A stretch of DNA of 36,785 bases from Cryomorphaceae bacterium (GCA_003331885.1 QOPZ01000005.1:1-36785); one strand, 5' to 3'; positions 8,181 through 16,996 are shown, counted from the stretch's first letter. The notes: generated by a model from the sequence alone, not told the origin. Translations and numbers: made by a program.

Positions 8181-9650
8181 CTAAGTTAAAATATCATTTT
8201 TAACGTCCCCGTGAACATCTGTTAATCTAAATCTTCTTCCTTGATACTTATAGGTCATTTTTTCATGATTAATTCCAAACAAATGAAGAATAGTTGCTTG
8301 AAGGTCATGAACATGAACTGGGTCTTTTACTATGTTATATCCAAGATCATCAGTTTCACCATAGCTGAAGCCAGGTTTAACTCCAGCACCTGCCATAAAT
8401 ATTGTAAAACATCTTGGATGATGATCTCTTCCATATGTGTTGTTTTTTAATGCTGCTTGAGATCCTTGACTGTAGGAAGTTCTGCCAAATTCTCCCCCCC
8501 AAACAACAAGCGTATCTTCAAGCAAGCCTCTTTGTTTTAAATCCATTATTAGGGCTGCTGTAGGTTGATCAATATCATTAGCTTGACCTTTAATTTGTGT
8601 GGGTAAGTTTTCGTGTTGATCCCATCCCATATGATATAATTGCACAAACCTTACATCTTTTTCAATTAATTTTCTTGCAAGTATACAATTTGCTGCATAT
8701 GTGCCAGGTTTTTTTGAATTTGGCCCATACATTTTTAAAATATTATCTGGTTCGTCTGAAATATCCATAGTTTCTGGAACAGAAGTCTGCATTCTGTATG
8801 CCATTTCATATTGAGAGATTCTACTTTCTACTTCTTTGTCTCCGAACATGTGAAGTTGTTCTTCATTAAGTTCTGATAGATAATCTAACATTTTTCTTCT
8901 TTCTTGTCTAGTTAAATTTTCAGGATCTTTTAGAAAAAGAACAGGATCCTTAGCAGATCTAAATTGAACTCCTTGATGCAGAGAACTTAAAAAGCCATTT
9001 CCCCACAATCTTGAATATAGTGGCTGACCTTTGGGTCTTCCAGTTCCTCTTGACAATAAAACAACAAATGATGGTAAATTTTTATTTAAACTACCAAGGC
9101 CATAACTAAGCCATGAACCCATGCTAGGCCTTCCAGGTTGCTGAGATCCTGTTTGAAAAAATGTAACAGCAGGATCATGATTAATAGCTTCAGTATTCAT
9201 TGATTTAACAAAACAAAGCTCATCAACTACTTTACTTAAGTATGGTAATAGATCACTAACCCATGCTCTGGATTCACCATATTGCTTAAAATTTGTCACA
9301 CCACCTACAAGCGAAAATTTGTCTTGACCAGATGTCATTCCAGTTAATCTTTGTCCCATTCTAACTGATTCTGGTAAATCAATCCCACGCATCTTCATTA
9401 GTTTAGGTTTATAGTCAAATAAATCCTGTTGAGCTGGCCCTCCACTTTGAAATAAGTAAATAATTCTTTTTGCTTTCGGGGCAAAATGAGGCAGATTTAA
9501 TTGATTATTAATTACAGAAAATGGATCTTCATTATTGTTTTCAAATGGATTTACGATTGACCCTAAAGCTAAACCGCCGATACATAAACCAGTTTTCTTT
9601 AAAAAATTTCTCCTGTTATTATTAATAAAATGTTTATGAATTTCTTGCAT
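8181..9650 (-). CDS. DUF1501 family protein, Tat-exported
   Basis: A 489-residue DUF1501 protein, a family related to the alkaline phosphatase/sulfatase superfamily and abundant in Planctomycetes. The twin-arginine signal NRRNFLKKTGLCIGGLALG (12-30) is clear. Family landmarks: IIYLFQSGGPAQQDLFDYKP (63-82), NHDPAVTFFQTGSQQPGRPS (158-177), FVQLYHMGWDQHENLP, VVWGGEFGRTSYSQG, and GRDHHPRCFTIFMAGAGVKPG near the C-terminus, where clustered His/Asp/Glu suggest metal binding. No C-x-P-x-R formylglycine motif is present, so it is not a sulfatase of that type. ATG at 9648-9650 overlaps the TAA of the DUF1549 gene by one base; the two families occur as a pair across genomes. The biochemical function is not known. 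Confidence 0.93.
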   Translation of the reverse strand: MQEIHKHFINNNRRNFLKKTGLCIGGLALGSIVNPFENNNEDPFSVINNQLNLPHFAPKAKRIIYLFQSGGPAQQDLFDYKPKLMKMRGIDLPESVRMGQRLTGMTSGQDKFSLVGGVTNFKQYGESRAWVSDLLPYLSKVVDELCFVKSMNTEAINHDPAVTFFQTGSQQPGRPSMGSWLSYGLGSLNKNLPSFVVLLSRGTGRPKGQPLYSRLWGNGFLSSLHQGVQFRSAKDPVLFLKDPENLTRQERRKMLDYLSELNEEQLHMFGDKEVESRISQYEMAYRMQTSVPETMDISDEPDNILKMYGPNSKKPGTYAANCILARKLIEKDVRFVQLYHMGWDQHENLPTQIKGQANDIDQPTAALIMDLKQRGLLEDTLVVWGGEFGRTSYSQGSQAALKNNTYGRDHHPRCFTIFMAGAGVKPGFSYGETDDLGYNIVKDPVHVHDLQATILHLFGINHEKMTYKYQGRRFRLTDVHGDVKNDILT

Positions 9651-11926
9651 TAGCTTTTTTGACTGGTTTCATCTAGATTATAAATTAACATACAAAGTTT
9701 ATCAAAAGCAATTTCATCTTCATTTTTTGAATTTTCTTCTTTGAAATATTCTTTTAACATTGTTACTTCTTTTTTATTAGGTTTTCGTCCTGTAATCGTT
9801 CTGTATAAAGTATTTATTTTTTTATTAATCGATAAATCTTTTTCAAAAATATTAGAAGCTAAATGCATAGCAGCTTTTTGAAATTCTGGATTGTTCATTA
9901 AAGTTAATGATTGAAGAGGTGTACTTGTATTTTGTCTTTTTACCTCACAGTTGTCTCTTGATGCAGCATCAAAGATCATCATAGTAGGAGGAGGAACTGT
10001 TCTTTTCCAAAATGTATACAAACTTCTTCTATATAAATTTTCACCACTACTCATTACATATTTCGCCAAACTACCACCACCACCACCAGTAACTTCATCC
10101 CAAAGTCCATCTGGTTGAAGTGGTTTAACACTTGGACCACCTAATTTATTAACCATTAAACCACTAGATTTTAATATATTATCTCTAATCATTTCAGCAG
10201 ATAATTTCTGTCTTGGATATCTAGATAAATAAACATTTTCAGGGTCTAAATCATAATTTTTATCACTTGTGAAACTTGATTGTTTATAAGTTGATGACAT
10301 AACAATTCTCTTGATGAAGCTTTTTGTATCCCATTTATCATAATCTTTATAAGTAACAGCTAACCAGTCCAAAAGTTTGGGGTTTATAGGTCTATTTCCC
10401 TGGGTACCAAAGTCATCAGGTGTAGCAACAATACCAACACCAAAAAATTGCTGCCATAGTCTGTTCACTACAACTCTTGATGTTAAAGGATTATCATCAT
10501 CAAAAAACCATTTTGCAAGATCTAATCTATTTGCATCATTTTCTTTAATTGGCATAACTGAATTAGGAGTCATTGGCTTTACTTCATTCATTGTAAGATT
10601 ATAAAGTCCTCTATTAAGGACATATGTTTTTCTTAAATTTTCGGTTTCTTTCATTACCATGAAAGTTACTTTATCTAAACTGTCGGGAAGCTTTATAAAA
10701 TCAAGCCCATTAGACAAATCATTTTTTGTAACAGTTATTTTTGGTTCAGGAGCAAAATCTCCATATTCAATTAGGCCTTTTTCATTAACATTATTAAAAA
10801 AACTATAAAATCCATAAAATTCATCATGAGTGATATTATCATATTTATGACTATGACATCTTGCACACTCCATTGTTAAGCCCATCATTAATTTTGAGGT
10901 TGTAATTGCTCTATCTGCAACATATTCTACTCTATATTCTTCAGGGATAACTCCACCTTCCTGAGTAATTTTATGATTTCTATTGAACCCAGTTGCAATA
11001 ATTTGTTCTTTTGTTGCATCAGGAATTAAGTCTCCGGCAAGTTGCCAAGTTATAAACTCATCATAGGGGAGGTTAGAATTATATGCATGAATTACCCAAT
11101 CTCTCCAAGGCCACATGGTTCGTTCAGTATCATCTTGGTAACCATGACTATCACCATATCTTGCAATATCCATCCAGATTGAAGCCATTCTTTCACCATA
11201 ATTATCCGATTGAAGTAATTCATCAACTACTTTTTCATACGCTGTTTCAGAGTCATCTTTTAAATAATCATCAATTTCTTTAACTGAGGGAGGAAGACCA
11301 ATTATATCAAAGTATAATCTTCTCAACAAAATTTCTTTAGATTCTAATTTTGAAAACTCTAAATTATTATTTTCAATATTTTTAGCAATAAAAAAATCTA
11401 TCTCATTATTTGTCCAATCAGAATTTTTAATTTCTGGGATTTCAGGTTTGATAGGTTTGATAAATGACCAATGCTTTTTCCATTTAGCACCCTGAAGAAT
11501 CCATTTTTTTAAAATTTGTTTTTCATATTCAGACAGACTCAAATTGGACTCTGGAGGTGGCATTAGAATTGACTCGTTTTCATGAAAAATTCTACGAATC
11601 ATTTCACTTTTTTCTAAATTTTCAACATCAATTACTTTGTTAATTAAATCTTCGGTTAATTGATAAAGTCCATCTTGCGTATCTAATCTTAAATTGGCTT
11701 TTCGTTGTTTTTCATCAGGGCCATGACAAGCAAAACATTTATCGGAAATTATTGGGTTTACATGAAAATTAAAATCTATATCATCTGGGATATTTGATAC
11801 ATTAATATTTTCATAATTTGGATTTGAATTATCAATATAGACTTCACTATAATTGTTTGATTTGAAATATTTTAATGCAATTATTAAAATAAATGGAATT
11901 ATAAAAAATTTAAAATTTTTTTTCAT
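9650..11926 (-). CDS. PSCyt1 / DUF1549 / DUF1553 cytochrome-like protein
   Basis: A 758-residue protein with an N-terminal hydrophobic segment (about 5-18: signal or anchor), a PSCyt1 domain with heme motif CFACH (64-68) followed by the GPDEKQRKANLRLD signature (69-82), DUF1549 (about 175-385) containing a second CARCH motif (354-358), and DUF1553 (about 490-735) with RVVVNRLWQQFFGVGIVATPDDFG and DAASRDNCEVKRQNTSTPLQ. PSCyt1 is described as a planctomycete-type c cytochrome, so covalent heme attachment in the periplasm is expected. Many planctomycete members exceed 900 residues with extra domains between DUF1549 and DUF1553; this one is compact. It overlaps the DUF1501 start by one base. Electron donor, acceptor and substrate are unknown; the context points to glycan degradation. 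Confidence 0.93.
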   Translation of the reverse strand: MKKNFKFFIIPFILIIALKYFKSNNYSEVYIDNSNPNYENINVSNIPDDIDFNFHVNPIISDKCFACHGPDEKQRKANLRLDTQDGLYQLTEDLINKVIDVENLEKSEMIRRIFHENESILMPPPESNLSLSEYEKQILKKWILQGAKWKKHWSFIKPIKPEIPEIKNSDWTNNEIDFFIAKNIENNNLEFSKLESKEILLRRLYFDIIGLPPSVKEIDDYLKDDSETAYEKVVDELLQSDNYGERMASIWMDIARYGDSHGYQDDTERTMWPWRDWVIHAYNSNLPYDEFITWQLAGDLIPDATKEQIIATGFNRNHKITQEGGVIPEEYRVEYVADRAITTSKLMMGLTMECARCHSHKYDNITHDEFYGFYSFFNNVNEKGLIEYGDFAPEPKITVTKNDLSNGLDFIKLPDSLDKVTFMVMKETENLRKTYVLNRGLYNLTMNEVKPMTPNSVMPIKENDANRLDLAKWFFDDDNPLTSRVVVNRLWQQFFGVGIVATPDDFGTQGNRPINPKLLDWLAVTYKDYDKWDTKSFIKRIVMSSTYKQSSFTSDKNYDLDPENVYLSRYPRQKLSAEMIRDNILKSSGLMVNKLGGPSVKPLQPDGLWDEVTGGGGGSLAKYVMSSGENLYRRSLYTFWKRTVPPPTMMIFDAASRDNCEVKRQNTSTPLQSLTLMNNPEFQKAAMHLASNIFEKDLSINKKINTLYRTITGRKPNKKEVTMLKEYFKEENSKNEDEIAFDKLCMLIYNLDETSQKS

Positions 11927-11953
11927 TTTACACCTTATCTAATTTATGAAAAA

Positions 11954-12667
11954 TTAGTTATTTGGTTGTAAATAGCTAAGTATTACCTCTTCCATTACTT
12001 TATAACCACTAAGATTAGGATGAACTAGGTCATCTTCAGTAGTGTATTCAGGAACTTTTAAACCTCCATTGCCATCTTCCATTTTTGAATAATAATCAAC
12101 ATATTGAATTTTATTTTTCTCACAATAGTCCTTTAGAATAGCATTTAGTTTTACAACCTTTTCTGCTGGATTTAGTCCAGGTGACCAAGGAAAGTCTTTT
12201 GCAGGAAGCACAGAGCAGATGTATACTGTAATATTATTTGCTTCAGCAATTTCACTCATTGAAAAAATATTTTCAGCAATATTTTCAATTTCCATCGGTC
12301 CGGTATTCCCTGCTATATCATTTATGCCAGCTAAAATAACAACGGCCTTTGGTTTTAAGTTTACAACATCAGGCTTAAACCTAATTAACATTTGAGGAGT
12401 AGTTTGACCACTAATTCCTCTGTTTATAAAGGGGTTTACAATAAAAAAATTTGGATCAAAATTTGACCAACCTTGAGTAATTGAATTGCCCATAAAAACT
12501 ACCCTGTTTTTATCAGAGCTATTTATTAATTCTTTATTTGATTTGGCATACATAGAAAGATTTGCCCAATCATCTAAAGTGCCACCACCTTGAATATAAA
12601 CTTCTTGACTATTTAAATTCATAAAAAAAAAGGAACTAATAATGTAGTAATATGTAATTTTTTTCAT
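11954..12667 (-). CDS. Secreted SGNH/GDSL-family hydrolase
   Basis: A 237-residue SGNH hydrolase with an N-terminal signal peptide (about 1-21, ending NSQE). The catalytic blocks are visible: GNSIT with Ser62 (block I), RGISGQTT with the oxyanion Gly (II), LAGINDIAGN with the oxyanion Asn (III), and DLVHPNLSGY with the Asp/His pair (V). Members with this layout include acetylhydrolases of glycans (CE2/CE3-like) and PAF-acetylhydrolase-like proteins. Acetyl removal from a polysaccharide is the most natural guess in this operon but cannot be proved from sequence. Spacing is 16 bases from the lectin gene upstream and 27 bases to the DUF1549 gene downstream. Confidence 0.9.
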   Translation of the reverse strand: MKKITYYYIISSFFFMNLNSQEVYIQGGGTLDDWANLSMYAKSNKELINSSDKNRVVFMGNSITQGWSNFDPNFFIVNPFINRGISGQTTPQMLIRFKPDVVNLKPKAVVILAGINDIAGNTGPMEIENIAENIFSMSEIAEANNITVYICSVLPAKDFPWSPGLNPAEKVVKLNAILKDYCEKNKIQYVDYYSKMEDGNGGLKVPEYTTEDDLVHPNLSGYKVMEEVILSYLQPNN

Positions 12668-12683
12668 TTTAAATTTTTTTAAA

Positions 12684-13247
12684 TTAGTTTGATGTTCTCA
12701 TGTTCCATCTTTGCAATGTTGATATATCGTCGTTACATAATTCTAAGCTTAAATCCCTAATTAAATGAACAGGATTTCCACCACCGCCTTCTCTTGAACT
12801 TACTGATGCAGTTAAACATAGGTTTATGTTACCCTCAGGATTAATTTTACCATTACTTTGAAGAATAAACTTTTGTTTTTGATTTTTGTCACAACTATTT
12901 AATTCAATTGTAGATGAACTTTCAATATTTTCAGCTTCTAAACATACTTTAAAGTGAGAAATATAAAACTCTTTTTCTGCAATTTTACCTTTATTAAACC
13001 CTTGATCAACTGCAATTTCACCTTGATAAGAATAACACGTATGAACTTGCATGTTTCTACTTGTATCAGCATTTTCTTTGTAACCCTTCATATCTAAACA
13101 ATATCCTCTGGAATCATCTAAATTATCAATTAAATAAATTTCAACTTTTTCATTGTTTTGGGGAATTATTATTTGATTATTATTCTCGTTTTGTGAAGAG
13201 CAAGAAAAATTAATAATTAATAATATTAAGTATATATTCCTATTCAT
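12684..13247 (-). CDS. Ricin-type beta-trefoil lectin lipoprotein
   Basis: Start chosen at ATG 13245-13247, giving [19 protein letters not shown] with a lipobox NFSC; the frame extends further upstream inside the esterase gene, but only this start yields a proper lipoprotein signal. The product has 187 residues. Three Cys-Leu segments (GYCLDMKG, KVCLEAEN, NLCLTASV) are spaced as in the three subdomains of a ricin-B beta-trefoil, with partial Q-x-F/W motifs (QKQKFIL, LQRWNM). Likely a surface or periplasmic carbohydrate-binding protein with no catalytic domain attached. It overlaps the upstream esterase gene by 8 bases, suggesting coupled translation. Its role may be to hold the substrate of the neighbouring esterases; the ligand is unknown. 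Confidence 0.75.
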   Translation of the reverse strand: MNRNIYLILLIINFSCSSQNENNNQIIIPQNNEKVEIYLIDNLDDSRGYCLDMKGYKENADTSRNMQVHTCYSYQGEIAVDQGFNKGKIAEKEFYISHFKVCLEAENIESSSTIELNSCDKNQKQKFILQSNGKINPEGNINLCLTASVSSREGGGGNPVHLIRDLSLELCNDDISTLQRWNMRTSN

Positions 13248-14001
13248 TTTTTTTTGATTTTGAGTGTATCCATTTAAGAAAATCTTTTTCTGCAAAAGCT
13301 ACGTCCCAGCTGTTGTGTTCAATATTTTCATAAATAGTAACTCTTGGATTACCACCTGCTTTCATTATTGCATTAGCCATTTTTAAAGATTGAGTTGGTA
13401 GGACAGTTTTATCAAGTGCTCCATGAAAAATCCAAATAGGTACTTTTTTAGCAAAAGAGATTACATTGTTAGGATCACCATCACCACAAATTGGTGTAGC
13501 TGCAGCAAACATGTTAGGTCTTTCAGCAATTATTGAAAATGTACCCATACCACCCATTGATAATCCACTGACATAAACTTTATTTTTATCAACATCGCCT
13601 CGATTTATAAACTCATCCATAAATCTTATAACTAGATCTAAAGCTTGTGATGTTTTTATTTCATAATCAAATTTATAAGGATCATAATTACCACCCCACC
13701 AATCATTTTTTGGAGCTTGTGGGAAAATGACCCATGATTTATATTTTTCTCTATTTTTTTTATTTAAAAAAAGATTAGATCCGTGAAATAATTGTAATTC
13801 ATTATCATTACCTCTTTCACCAGAACCGTGTAAAACTAAATGTACAGGATATTTTTTGTCCTTTTCATAATCTAATGGGGCAAGAACTCTATATCTTAAG
13901 GTATCTTCTTCTACAATAAAAAGTTCTTTATCAAATAAGTTTTGTTGAGAAAACAAACAAAACGGCAATAGAATTAATATTAATTTATTAAACATCTTCA
14001 T
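13240..14001 (-). CDS. Secreted prolyl-oligopeptidase-like / carboxylesterase alpha/beta hydrolase
   Basis: Start taken at ATG 13999-14001 (a GTG lies one codon earlier, another ATG two codons later). The 253-residue product has a signal peptide (hydrophobic [13 protein letters not shown]) and an alpha/beta hydrolase fold. The oxyanion region is [12 protein letters not shown], the nucleophile elbow SGLSMGGMG carries the Ser, FHGALDKTV the Asp and IEHNSWD the His. It resembles dienelactone-hydrolase/phospholipase-like esterases annotated as prolyl oligopeptidase family in glycan loci. It overlaps the 3' end of the symporter gene by 14 bases. This is one of three secreted serine esterases in the operon, the others being the SGNH and CE1-like proteins. 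The substrate is not identifiable; an ester on a glycan is likely. Confidence 0.85.
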   Translation of the reverse strand: MKMFNKLILILLPFCLFSQQNLFDKELFIVEEDTLRYRVLAPLDYEKDKKYPVHLVLHGSGERGNDNELQLFHGSNLFLNKKNREKYKSWVIFPQAPKNDWWGGNYDPYKFDYEIKTSQALDLVIRFMDEFINRGDVDKNKVYVSGLSMGGMGTFSIIAERPNMFAAATPICGDGDPNNVISFAKKVPIWIFHGALDKTVLPTQSLKMANAIMKAGGNPRVTIYENIEHNSWDVAFAEKDFLKWIHSKSKKNE

Positions 14002-15664
14002 CACTCGGTAGTCTTATATTTTCAACCAACTTTATTATTTTTTCAGGTGGAGATGGTGTAAAATTTGAAACTGTAATTGAAACAACTAAATTGATTACCA
14101 TTGCAATTGTTCCAAAGCCCTCAGGTGAAACACCAAACCACCAATCTTCAGATGATCCACCGCCAAACCAACCAAATTTAAATTTTGTCATGTAAAACAG
14201 CATTGATAAAATCCCAACAAGCATACCAGCAATAGCTCCCTCTTTATTCATTTTCTTATAAAAAATTCCTAAAACAATTGCAGGGAAAAAAGATGCAGCC
14301 GCTAATCCAAAAGCTAATGCTACAGTTGCAGCAACAAAGTCTGGCGGATTTATTCCAAAGTATCCGGCAAGTAAAACTGCAAAAAATGCTGAGACTCTTG
14401 CAGCTATTAATTCTCCTTTATCGCTGATTTGGGGATTAATCATTCTTTTTATCAAATCATGAGATATTGAAGATGAAATAACAAGTAAAAGACCTGCAGC
14501 AGTTGACAATGCAGCAGCAATCGCACCTGCAGCTAGTAATGCAATAACCCAGTTGGGTAATTGAGCAATTTCAGGATTAGCTAAAACCATAATATCCTTA
14601 TCAATGGTCAATTCATTTAGTTGTTCATCTCCTAAATATTGAATTATATTATCATCATTTTTATCTTCAAACTTTAACAGACCTGTATCTTCCCATTTCT
14701 TAAACCAATACGGCATATCTGAATATTCTTTTTCAGAAACAGTTTCAATTAAATTTGTTCTTGCAAATACAGCTATAGCTGGAGCTGTAGTATAAAGAAT
14801 TGCAATAAATAAAAGTGCCCATCCTGCAGATTTTCTTGCATCGCTAACTTTTTTAACTGTAAAAAATCTAACAATGACATGAGGTAATCCAGCTGTTCCT
14901 ATCATAAGTGCTGCTGTAATTAAAAATACATCAAGTGTAGATTTTGATCCAGATGTATATTCACTGAAACCTAATTCTTCATGCAGTCCATTCAATTTAT
15001 CTAATAGATAAACTCCATCAACTGATTCAGAACCAAAACCTAGTTGAGGAATTGGGTTGCCCGTCATTTGAATTGAAATAAAAATTGCGGGCACCATAAA
15101 AGCAAAAATTAAAACACAATATTGAGCTACTTGAGTATAAGTGATTCCTTTCATACCACCCAATATGGCATAAAAAAGAACAATTCCCATCCCTATAAAA
15201 ACACCTGAGTTTATATCAACTTCAAGATATCTTGAGAAAACAATACCTACACCTCTCATTTGTCCAGCTATATAAGTAAAGCAAACAATTAGCGCACAAA
15301 ATACTGCAACTGTTCGAGCAACATTTGAGTAATATCTATCACCTATAAAATCAGGCACTGTAAATTTTCCAAACTTTCTAAGGTAAGGAGCCAATAAGAG
15401 CGCTAATAACACGTATCCTCCAGTCCAACCCATCAAGTAAACTGAGCCATCATAACCTATAAAGGAAATTATTCCAGCCATAGAGATAAATGATGCTGCA
15501 CTCATCCAGTCAGCCGCTGTCGCCATTCCATTAGCAATGGGATGAACACCTTTACCAGCAATGTAAAATTCATTTGTTGAACCAGCTTTAGACCAAATTG
15601 CAATACCTATATATAATGCAAAAGTCAAACCTACGATAATCCAAATCCAAACCTGTAATGACAT
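13988..15664 (-). CDS. Sodium/solute symporter, VC_2705 (ActP-like) subfamily
   Basis: A 558-residue inner-membrane SSS-family transporter with about 13 hydrophobic helices. Landmarks include [27 protein letters not shown] near the N-terminus, [18 protein letters not shown], and [22 protein letters not shown] followed by SHDLIKR, all typical of the VC_2705/acetate-permease-like group. An acidic hydrophilic loop around residues 300-355 (EDKNDDN, LTIDKDI) is a known trait of the subgroup. It is paired with the DUF4212 gene 7 bases upstream, the standard partner of VC_2705 transporters. Probable substrates are short carboxylates such as acetate; combined with three esterases, uptake of released acyl groups is a reasonable inference. 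No SusC/SusD outer-membrane pair accompanies it. Confidence 0.9.
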   Translation of the reverse strand: MSLQVWIWIIVGLTFALYIGIAIWSKAGSTNEFYIAGKGVHPIANGMATAADWMSAASFISMAGIISFIGYDGSVYLMGWTGGYVLLALLLAPYLRKFGKFTVPDFIGDRYYSNVARTVAVFCALIVCFTYIAGQMRGVGIVFSRYLEVDINSGVFIGMGIVLFYAILGGMKGITYTQVAQYCVLIFAFMVPAIFISIQMTGNPIPQLGFGSESVDGVYLLDKLNGLHEELGFSEYTSGSKSTLDVFLITAALMIGTAGLPHVIVRFFTVKKVSDARKSAGWALLFIAILYTTAPAIAVFARTNLIETVSEKEYSDMPYWFKKWEDTGLLKFEDKNDDNIIQYLGDEQLNELTIDKDIMVLANPEIAQLPNWVIALLAAGAIAAALSTAAGLLLVISSSISHDLIKRMINPQISDKGELIAARVSAFFAVLLAGYFGINPPDFVAATVALAFGLAAASFFPAIVLGIFYKKMNKEGAIAGMLVGILSMLFYMTKFKFGWFGGGSSEDWWFGVSPEGFGTIAMVINLVVSITVSNFTPSPPEKIIKLVENIRLPSDEDV

Positions 15665-15671
15665 TTAAAAC

Positions 15672-15926
15672 CTATTTATTTGACCTGTAGAATTTATCAA
15701 GTCTGTTCATTAAAAAAATATAAACGAAAATTAATATAACGAATGTATAAATGGAACCTTGTTGAGCAAACCAAAAACCTAGTTTAAACCCAAAAAATTG
15801 AATCTCATTTAATTTGTCTACCAGTATTATTCCAAAACCAAAAGAAACAGTAAACCATATCGATAAAAGTATGGTCAAGTATTTAAGATTCTTTTTCCAG
15901 TAAATATCAGCTTTATTGTTTTTCAT
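15672..15926 (-). CDS. DUF4212 small membrane subunit of the symporter
   Basis: An 84-residue protein with two predicted membrane helices (about 15-35 and 50-72). It carries the family signature: YWKKNLKYLTILLSIWF, then SFGFGIILVDKLN, then FFGFKLGFWFAQQGSIYTF and a final FLMNRLDKF. DUF4212 proteins are encoded directly before VC_2705-type sodium/solute symporters and are taken to be their accessory subunit. It is the first gene of the minus-strand operon. Only 41 bases separate it from the divergent FGE gene, so the operon promoter must lie in or near that short gap; I see no convincing -33/-7 pair there. Confidence 0.92.
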   Translation of the reverse strand: MKNNKADIYWKKNLKYLTILLSIWFTVSFGFGIILVDKLNEIQFFGFKLGFWFAQQGSIYTFVILIFVYIFLMNRLDKFYRSNK

Positions 15927-15967
15927 TGTTGTTGTACGTAATTTAGTAATAAATTATTTAATTAAAA

Positions 15968-16990
15968 GTGAAGAATTTTTATTTTTTAAAAACCCTTTTT
16001 ACAATAGTTATTCCATTATTGTTCGTTTCATGCGACCATGAAAAAAATATTCAAATAAAAAAAGATGGAATGATATTTATTCAGGGTGGAAAATTTTTAA
16101 TGGGTGGAGATAATGATGAAGCTAGAAGTGATGAATATCCAAAACATAGTGTAGAAGTTAGTTCTTTTTGGATGGATGAAACTGAAGTAACAAATGCTCA
16201 ATTTAGAAAATTTATTGAAGAAACAGGGTATTTAACTACAGCTGAACGAAAAATAAATTGGGACGAAATTAAATCTGCTTTGCCACCAGGGACGCCAAAA
16301 CCTCATGACAGTTTACTTGCTCCAGCCTCATTGGTTTTTAATGAATTTGATACTGAAAATTTAAATGATTATTCAAAATGGTGGTCACTAGTGAGAAATG
16401 CAAATTGGAAACAACCTTTCGGTCCTGATAGTGATATTGAAGGAAAAGATAATTACCCTGTTGTTCATGTAAGTTGGGAAGATGCATTAGCATATTGTAA
16501 ATGGTCAGGAAAAAGATTACCTACAGAAGCTGAATATGAATATGCATCAAGAGGAGGAAAAAAAAATAATATTTATAGTTGGGGTAATACAAAAATTGAT
16601 GCTGATAAAATACAGGCCAATAGTTGGAATGGTAGTTTTCCATCAAGCAATACAGTTTTAGATAAATTTTATTATTCTTCTCCAGTAAAATCATTCTCTC
16701 CAAATGGTTATGGCCTTTATGATATTGCTGGAAATGTTTGGGAGTGGTGTTCTGATTGGTATCATTCAGAATATTATTCTATGCTTCCAAAAAAAGGATC
16801 GATTAATCCAAAGGGGCCTGAAAATAGTTATGATCCAATGGAACCTTTTAGTGATAAAAAAGTAATTAGAGGTGGAAGTTTTCTATGTAATGATTCATAT
16901 TGTAGTGGATACAGAAATTCAGCTAGAATGAAAACAACACCAGACTCCAGTTCATTGCACACTGGCTTTAGAACAGTCTTCAGCGATTAA
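15968..16990 (+). CDS. Formylglycine-generating enzyme (SUMF1), lipoprotein, with catalytic Cys pair
   Basis: A 340-residue FGE-type protein that should oxidise the Cys of sulfatase C-x-P-x-R motifs to formylglycine. Start is GTG at 15968; the leader ends in the lipobox LFVSC (Cys22). The SUMF1 domain runs from about 35 to the C-terminus with FIQGGKFLMGGD, RLPTEAEYEYASRGG, GYGLYDIAGNVWEWCSDW and VIRGGSFLCNDSYCSGYR. Cys307 and Cys312 stand in the C-x4-C spacing of the copper-binding pair of FGEs, and TPDSSSLHTGFR follows as in the family. It is divergent from the operon at 2632-15926 and 2.4 kb from a CAPAR sulfatase. A possible promoter is TTG at 15916-15918 with TAATTTAG at 15939-15946 (20-base spacer, imperfect). 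Confidence 0.93.
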   Translation: MKNFYFLKTLFTIVIPLLFVSCDHEKNIQIKKDGMIFIQGGKFLMGGDNDEARSDEYPKHSVEVSSFWMDETEVTNAQFRKFIEETGYLTTAERKINWDEIKSALPPGTPKPHDSLLAPASLVFNEFDTENLNDYSKWWSLVRNANWKQPFGPDSDIEGKDNYPVVHVSWEDALAYCKWSGKRLPTEAEYEYASRGGKKNNIYSWGNTKIDADKIQANSWNGSFPSSNTVLDKFYYSSPVKSFSPNGYGLYDIAGNVWEWCSDWYHSEYYSMLPKKGSINPKGPENSYDPMEPFSDKKVIRGGSFLCNDSYCSGYRNSARMKTTPDSSSLHTGFRTVFSD

Positions 16991-16996
16991 AAAGTA

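Noticed and set aside
8181-9650. DUF1501 protein as a sulfatase needing the local FGE
   Set aside because: The superfamily is related, but no C-x-P-x-R or S-x-P-x-R motif is present.
13248-13295. An earlier start for the lectin lipoprotein
   Set aside because: It would bury the lipoprotein signal 16 residues in and lies inside the esterase coding region; ATG at 13247 gives a clean lipobox.
15927-15967. A promoter for the minus-strand twelve-gene operon in the 41-base gap
   Set aside because: AT-rich octamers such as TAAATTAC are present, but none fits TAnnTTTG with a TTG at suitable distance; the true promoter may lie inside the FGE 5' end.
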